A DNA stretch of 34,072 nucleotides, taken from assembly GCA_003833135.1 (NCBI GenBank), contig QZLH01000704.1, forward strand, positions 1 to 34,072. The letters run 5' to 3'. A program made the position numbers and the translations under genes. How positions within the stretch are numbered: position 1 is the first letter of the stretch; each line of letters opens with the position of its first letter. Positions 29,606-34,072 of the stretch are shown here, one piece after another. The notes under the pieces are model-generated. The model was not told where the DNA came from and ran no database searches. It saw only the letters and a program-made list of their open reading frames with translations. The stretch comes from Oehlia diaphana (lineage: Eukaryota; Glomeromycota; Glomeromycetes; Glomerales; Glomeraceae).

Positions 29606-31304
29606 TTTTTTTTAAAAAAAGGTATAATAAAAAAAGTATTAAAGTAGTATTAAAGAAGTTTTTAAATAAAGTCTTGATAAAAAGTATTAATAAAGAAATG
29701 GTATTTTTAAATTAATCAAAGGAATAAATAATTATTACTAATTATTGTTGATTCCGTAGCAGCTTTATAATACTTGGGAAGTAAGAAAAAAATGAAATGG
29801 GAGGAGAGATTTCGAGGGAATATAGAAAATAGGTTTTGAAATTTAAAATATATAAAAAAAATTTATAGTTAGTTATTGTTTATCAAATTACGTTAATACT
29901 TAGTATGTGACCACTTATGAAACTAGAAAACGAATAAATTTCCGGTACGTTTTGAATGAAACTTTCCGGTCTTTTATAAACAAAAGTTTTTTTTTTTGAT
30001 TATTATATTACTAAGTTAAGAAACAATAAACAAAAACCTATGGCGTTGGTGGCTTAAGTTTTCTTTCGGACATGATTGTTAAAAATTTTATTTACCATAA
30101 AAGCTTATATCTACTGCGTATAATGACTTGGCGTAACCTTTTTTTAATGAGCATAGTTAAAATACCATAATTGGCTAAATTAAGAATCAGAATTATCCAA
30201 TAACACTATTTAAAATATCATGGTTTGCATATGATATCGTGGTTCCGATTTCCTAATTTAATGAAGTTTATGCAGGGATAACTTTTATGTATGACACACA
30301 CAAAAATGTCTCTCTTTTTAATAACGCAGCGCAGACTAAATTATTAAACATTTTCTTCTTTGGTATTATTATCATTTCCTTTTTATCATTTTTTAGTATA
30401 TTATAATTGAATAACGTAAAAATACCGGTTACCGGTATTGTATTGTATATTTGTATTACATATACAGTAAGTATATGCATCAAAAACAATTAGCTATACT
30501 TATAAGGTGGAGTTAATAATAAGTGAACACAGACAATTTCAATGCAGTACATAGACAATTAATAATAATCAACGCGCAATATTGGCACTAACGCAAAATA
30601 TATTCTCAACAAAGGACGAAACAAAATATTGTGACACAATTCACAAGCCTTTGTTATTGTTAACCAATCATCCAATAATATCAATAAAGAATTATTCAAG
30701 TGATTAATTAATTCGGAATGGTAAAAATAAGACCGATCATTTTTGTCACGTTAAATAAAAAAACGTAAAACAAGACTTCTAGTATTGGTAAGATCTGTAG
30801 ATAAACAGTACACTGGATTTCAATGAGATAATGCACCTAGTATTTTGTTAGTGTAACCATTAAAGACATTAAAGATAAGTTTCCCTTCTCCTTATCGGAG
30901 TATTTTAATCTTTTAATCATTAAGCTTATTTTAAAGATAAGAGTGTACACAAAACTCGGATCTTCCGTATATAGGAATAAAACAATAATAATAAACTTAT
31001 TATTAGGATGTGTTAATTATGGAAGCAAATCAACCTGTTTACGTTATGTCAAAATATTATTGCCAATTTCATAGCCGGAAAAAATATTACTTTTTTTGAT
31101 AAATTATTATAAGTCATTTACAGTTATTTTTATAAAAAATTTTTTGTGAATTGTAGCAACAAAAATTCTATTATTATTCTTTATCTGAACGTAACATTAA
31201 CTATAAATACTTGTTTTTTTATTTATTGACTTTATTCTTTTTTCCCTCTTTCCTTTTTTTTTTTCTAAAAAAAAAAAAAAAAATAAAATAAAAATAAAAA
31301 AAGA
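29606..31304. other. Intergenic region between divergent GIN1-like and glycosyltransferase genes
   Basis: No gene is seen in 1.7 kb. It holds both 5' flanks: a T8A7 switch and TATAATAAAA near 29608-29630 on the GIN1-like side, and a T-run plus A-run at 31254-31282 just before the glycosyltransferase ATG. One palindrome is listed at 30421-30439. Confidence 0.5.
30421..30439. promoter_or_regulatory. Palindrome AATACCGGT-T-ACCGGTATT
   Basis: Perfect 9-bp arms around one base, containing two ACCGGT cores, in the shared upstream region of two divergent genes. It could be a dimeric transcription-factor site; CCGG-cored sites are bound by CP2/Grainyhead-type factors, but this assignment is only a guess. 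Confidence 0.35.
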
Positions 31305-33215
31305 ATGGGAATGAAAGAACAATTAAAAATGAAAGGTCAATTTCATAAAATAAAATTATTTCCTTTATTAATTACGACATTTGTGATATTTTTATTCGCA
31401 GTATCGTATTATATTGATGATTATAATGATATATTGTCATCTAGTTATGACGTTAATGATAATGAATCTACAACGACTTCTCTTCCTAATAATCCGGAAC
31501 AAATTATGCAAAATATGTCATGTCCACATTATAAAATAGCATTATTTATTTTCTCGGAAATGGAAGATCTTAACCAACGTATGTTAATGAGAGAAGTATT
31601 ATTTGGTATCACAGATAATATAATTCCATGTATGAAACAAGATACAAACGTAATTTATTATAAATTCTTTGTAAGAAAATTAAAAAAAGTTAATGGAAAA
31701 GTTCTAAAATTATTTACATCTGAAAAAATGGAATATTATCATGATATTGTTGAAATTGATGTTGAACATAGTGATGATTGGCATCAAACTTTGCTAAAAT
31801 ACGTAAGTGTAGTTTACTTTCGAGTGATGTCACGTGATAATTTTACTAACTTTATTTTATTTATTTTTTTTTTTTTTACTAAAAAAAAAAAAAAAAAAAA
31901 AGGCTCAATCATTACAAGAAAAATGTATAACATTCGATCATTTGATATTAATTGATGCATTTACTATGATTAATTTAGAAAAAATCCAGGATAAAATTTT
32001 ATCCTCGAAAATAGAAAATCGATTAATCTCGAATACTCGAAAAATGGTATGGGGATCATTCGATTCTAACAGAACAGAAAATATGGCGGTAATATTAGGA
32101 TCATCGGCAATAAGTCCAATTCTCGAAAATTCAAATTATAAGATGAATTATACAAGTCTTATTTCAAGTCTATATCATTATTATTATAATAATCCAAACA
32201 AAATAATTCCGGGTGATTTAATTTTTATTAATGATCCAATAAGTATAATAGAATGGCCAAATTCGATTAGTAGTATTTCTTGTGTTGATTGTATTGTTTC
32301 CATGGGTCATATTTACCAAGAATGGGAAATTAGAAAAATTATAAAAGAATTTAATATATCAACAACACTCCCTTGTATTGCTCGCTATGATCTTAAAATG
32401 TATTCAAATGAGACGGTAAATAAATTAAGACCAAATATAGCAGTGATAACAAGTAGTTTCTTATATAAAGATAATTGTATGTTAGAAGCTGCTCCTCTTT
32501 CTGCAAAAAATAAACGTGAATATGCTGAAAGGCATGGTTATGCTTTCATAGCTCGTTCAACTGAATATGATCAACAATATTATCGAAAGAGAAAGCCAGT
32601 TTGGGGTAAAGTTGATGCAGTAGAAAAAGTTTTAGCTTATTATGAATGGTTAATATGGTTAGATATGGATGCTTTTTTTACCAATAGATCTTTTTCTATC
32701 GAACAATTATTAGAAAAATGTGAAAAAAGAGCTGGTGGAAAGAAAGAATTTGAAAAAATTAATTTTATTGTAGCCAGACCTATAGGTGATAATATGATTA
32801 ATGCTGGTGTTTTCTTAATTAGAAATAGTGATTGGGCTAGAGATTTTCTTAGAAATGGTGTACAATCTAGATATGATCGTGCTAATACTGGTATGAGAGA
32901 ACAACAAGCTATGCGTGATGCTATCCAATTACCAAATTGGAAACCAAACGTAAGATTTTTTTTTTTTTTTTTTTTTTATGTTTCATCCTGTAAAATTTAT
33001 AGTTTTTATTCTAATCACTTTCAAATAATTAGGTTTTATATCTGAATCGGGATGATCATACGATAAATACTTTCCCTGATAGATATATTCGTGGTGATTT
33101 TATTGTACATTATGCTCCTGAACTAGGTTGTCCTGCTGACCCTGTACTTAAAGGTTTATCAAAACTTAAAATGTTGGAAGAAAATCCTAATGCTAATATA
33201 ACGTTGCCATTTTAA
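31305..33215 (+). CDS. Type II membrane glycosyltransferase, GT34 (GMA12/MNN10) domain with N-terminal GT31-like domain, three exons
   Basis: Exons 31305-31802, 31903-32949 and 33033-33215 join in phase 0 through GT-AG introns to 575 residues. A short basic N-terminus precedes one membrane segment (about 18-37, LFPLLITTFVIFLFAVSYY), a Golgi signal anchor. The C-terminal half is GT34-like: KNKREYAERHGYAF, KRKPVWGKVDAV, the DxD in WLIWLDMDAFF (Asp420, Asp422), NAGVFLIRNSDWARDFL, REQQAMRD and a final DFIVHYAPELG. GT34 enzymes move galactose or mannose from a nucleotide sugar onto glycans, with the DxD binding Mn. Residues about 70-210 (SEMEDLNQRMLMREVLFG, YHDIVEIDVEHSDDWHQTLL, FDHLILIDAFTMINL) look like a GT31 fold in which the usual DDD is LIDAF, so probably inactive. 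Intron 1 ends in a T-run followed by an A-run that leads to AAG at the splice site, which makes its exact sequence uncertain. Confidence 0.85.
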
Positions 33216-33910
33216 AGATTTAGATTATAATTTATGTCTCCTTAACTGTTAATAAGAAAAATTATTTATTATTATTATTTTTTTTTTTTAAAAAAAAAAT
33301 TAAGTTTATAAGTAAATAAATCGTTAAGTCTATACTTTTGACATAAAAATATGTTATTTACACCTATAAATTTATCAGAAAAAATATAAATAAAGTAACG
33401 AACTATGGAAATACAATTATAAATTTTTAAAAGATACTTCACGTCGAAAATCAAAAGTCATATATGTGAATTTGCACGAATATTTACTCACGAGATTTTT
33501 TTACATTCTTTTTATTCCGTTTTCAACTACGATTTTGGAAAATATACTTATTTTTTATTAAGTATCGAATTCTAATATCTATATGTTTTCTATAACTTGA
33601 TAAACGAGATAGCTTATTGGAAGTGCTGCCAACTGGTTTGCACGTAAAAGAGTGAAGTCAATCACATGATTTAAATAGATAAAATTCAACTCTTTAATCG
33701 ATCATATACATAATTCTGGCCGGCACTATAAATATGGCCCAAATTATCCTGAACGGTAAACGGATATAAATCCGGTAAAAGTTTTTATTTTTTAAATTAT
33801 ATTATTTTTTAATTAATTTTTTGACCTTTTCTTCTTTTCCTGGTTTTTTAATAGTTTCTACCAAAATAGGATAGGAATTCTATCGTGGCTATTAATTTTT
33901 GGATTGGAAA
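33216..33910. other. Intergenic DNA downstream of the glycosyltransferase gene
   Basis: No gene is seen. A T12A9 foldback at 33279-33300 lies about 65 bp after the stop codon and may affect the transcript end. Confidence 0.5.
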
Positions 33911-34071
33911 TGTTGTGCCCCAAGTTGACGATTGCCCCAAATCAACGATCGGCCTAAATTATCAGCCCATCTTTATAATGCCTTAAGAATTTTCAAAGCA
34001 TTACTTTTCACATATAGTAATCATCGATGATTATCGTCAATTTGGGGCATATTGAGATTTGGGGCACAACA
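33911..34071. mobile_element. MITE with TGTTGTGCCCCAA ends, about 161 bp
   Basis: The left end is TGTTGTGCCCCAAGTTGACG and the right end, read from the other strand, TGTTGTGCCCCAAATCTCAA. Both arms carry a second GCCCCAAAT block and a TGACGAT- or CAACGAT-like block about 20 bp further in. There is no coding content. The target duplication cannot be checked because the window ends one base after the element. Confidence 0.75.
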
Positions 34072-34072
34072 G

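Noticed and set aside
31834..31902. Upstream extension of exon 2 of the glycosyltransferase through Phe and Lys runs
   Set aside because: These bases are the T-run/A-run intron; splicing from 31802 to 31903 keeps phase and joins two parts of one domain.
32950..33045. Read-through C-terminus of the glycosyltransferase after KPN
   Set aside because: GTAAGA at 32950 and TAG at 33030-33032 bound an 83-bp intron; splicing restores the conserved GT34 end DFIVHYAPELG.

Overview
The window looks like nuclear DNA of an arbuscular mycorrhizal fungus (Glomeromycotina, close to Rhizophagus/Glomus). The reasons are: very AT-rich intergenic DNA full of long A and T runs; short GT-AG introns; expanded families typical of these fungi (Sel1 repeats, TKL-like kinases with a Cys-rich N-terminal segment, F-box remnants, hAT and LINE copies); and above all an AIG1-type GTPase fused to a hedgehog-type Hint domain, an architecture known from Glomus mosseae GmGIN1. 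All assignments come from reading motifs; no database search was run.

Layout. 1-4660: the 3' part of a LINE-like retrotransposon with one open frame (reverse transcriptase, RNase H, CCHC-type zinc motif), a short 3' UTR and a TAAA tail. 4690-9660: a TA-flanked foldback element, an F-box remnant, a decayed coiled-coil gene, a double-palindrome element and a truncated hAT transposase. 9667-13114 (minus): a Sel1-repeat gene running into a kinase gene in nearly continuous frame, broken by one single-base frameshift and one TGA, so probably one damaged Sel1-kinase gene. 13115-18270: gene-poor, with three small TA-flanked elements, an inverted second copy of the double-palindrome element, and very long homopolymers. 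18275-19697 (minus): a six-exon gene for a four-transmembrane protein, rebuilt here from splice sites and phases. 19698-26500: gene-poor, with a family of GTCGGTGAAA-containing inverted and tandem repeats, T-rich GTAGG repeats, a roughly 110-bp tandem repeat, and a 138-bp element with a perfect 9-bp target duplication.

26528-29605: two convergent AIG1/GIMAP-like GTPase genes. The plus-strand gene (four exons, 272 aa) ends in a transmembrane tail. The minus-strand gene (four exons, 490 aa) carries a coiled coil and a hedgehog-type Hint domain and is a GIN1 homologue. Both have their first intron at the same phase inside the same P-loop glycine codon, so they are paralogues. 31305-33215 (plus): a three-exon type II membrane glycosyltransferase of the GT34 (GMA12/MNN10) type with an extra N-terminal domain resembling a degenerate GT31 fold. 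The right edge holds one more small inverted-repeat element.

The most notable items are the GTPase pair with the GIN1-like Hint fusion, the Sel1-zinc-kinase arrangement, the two-domain glycosyltransferase, and the dense collection of small non-autonomous DNA elements, several with visible target duplications.
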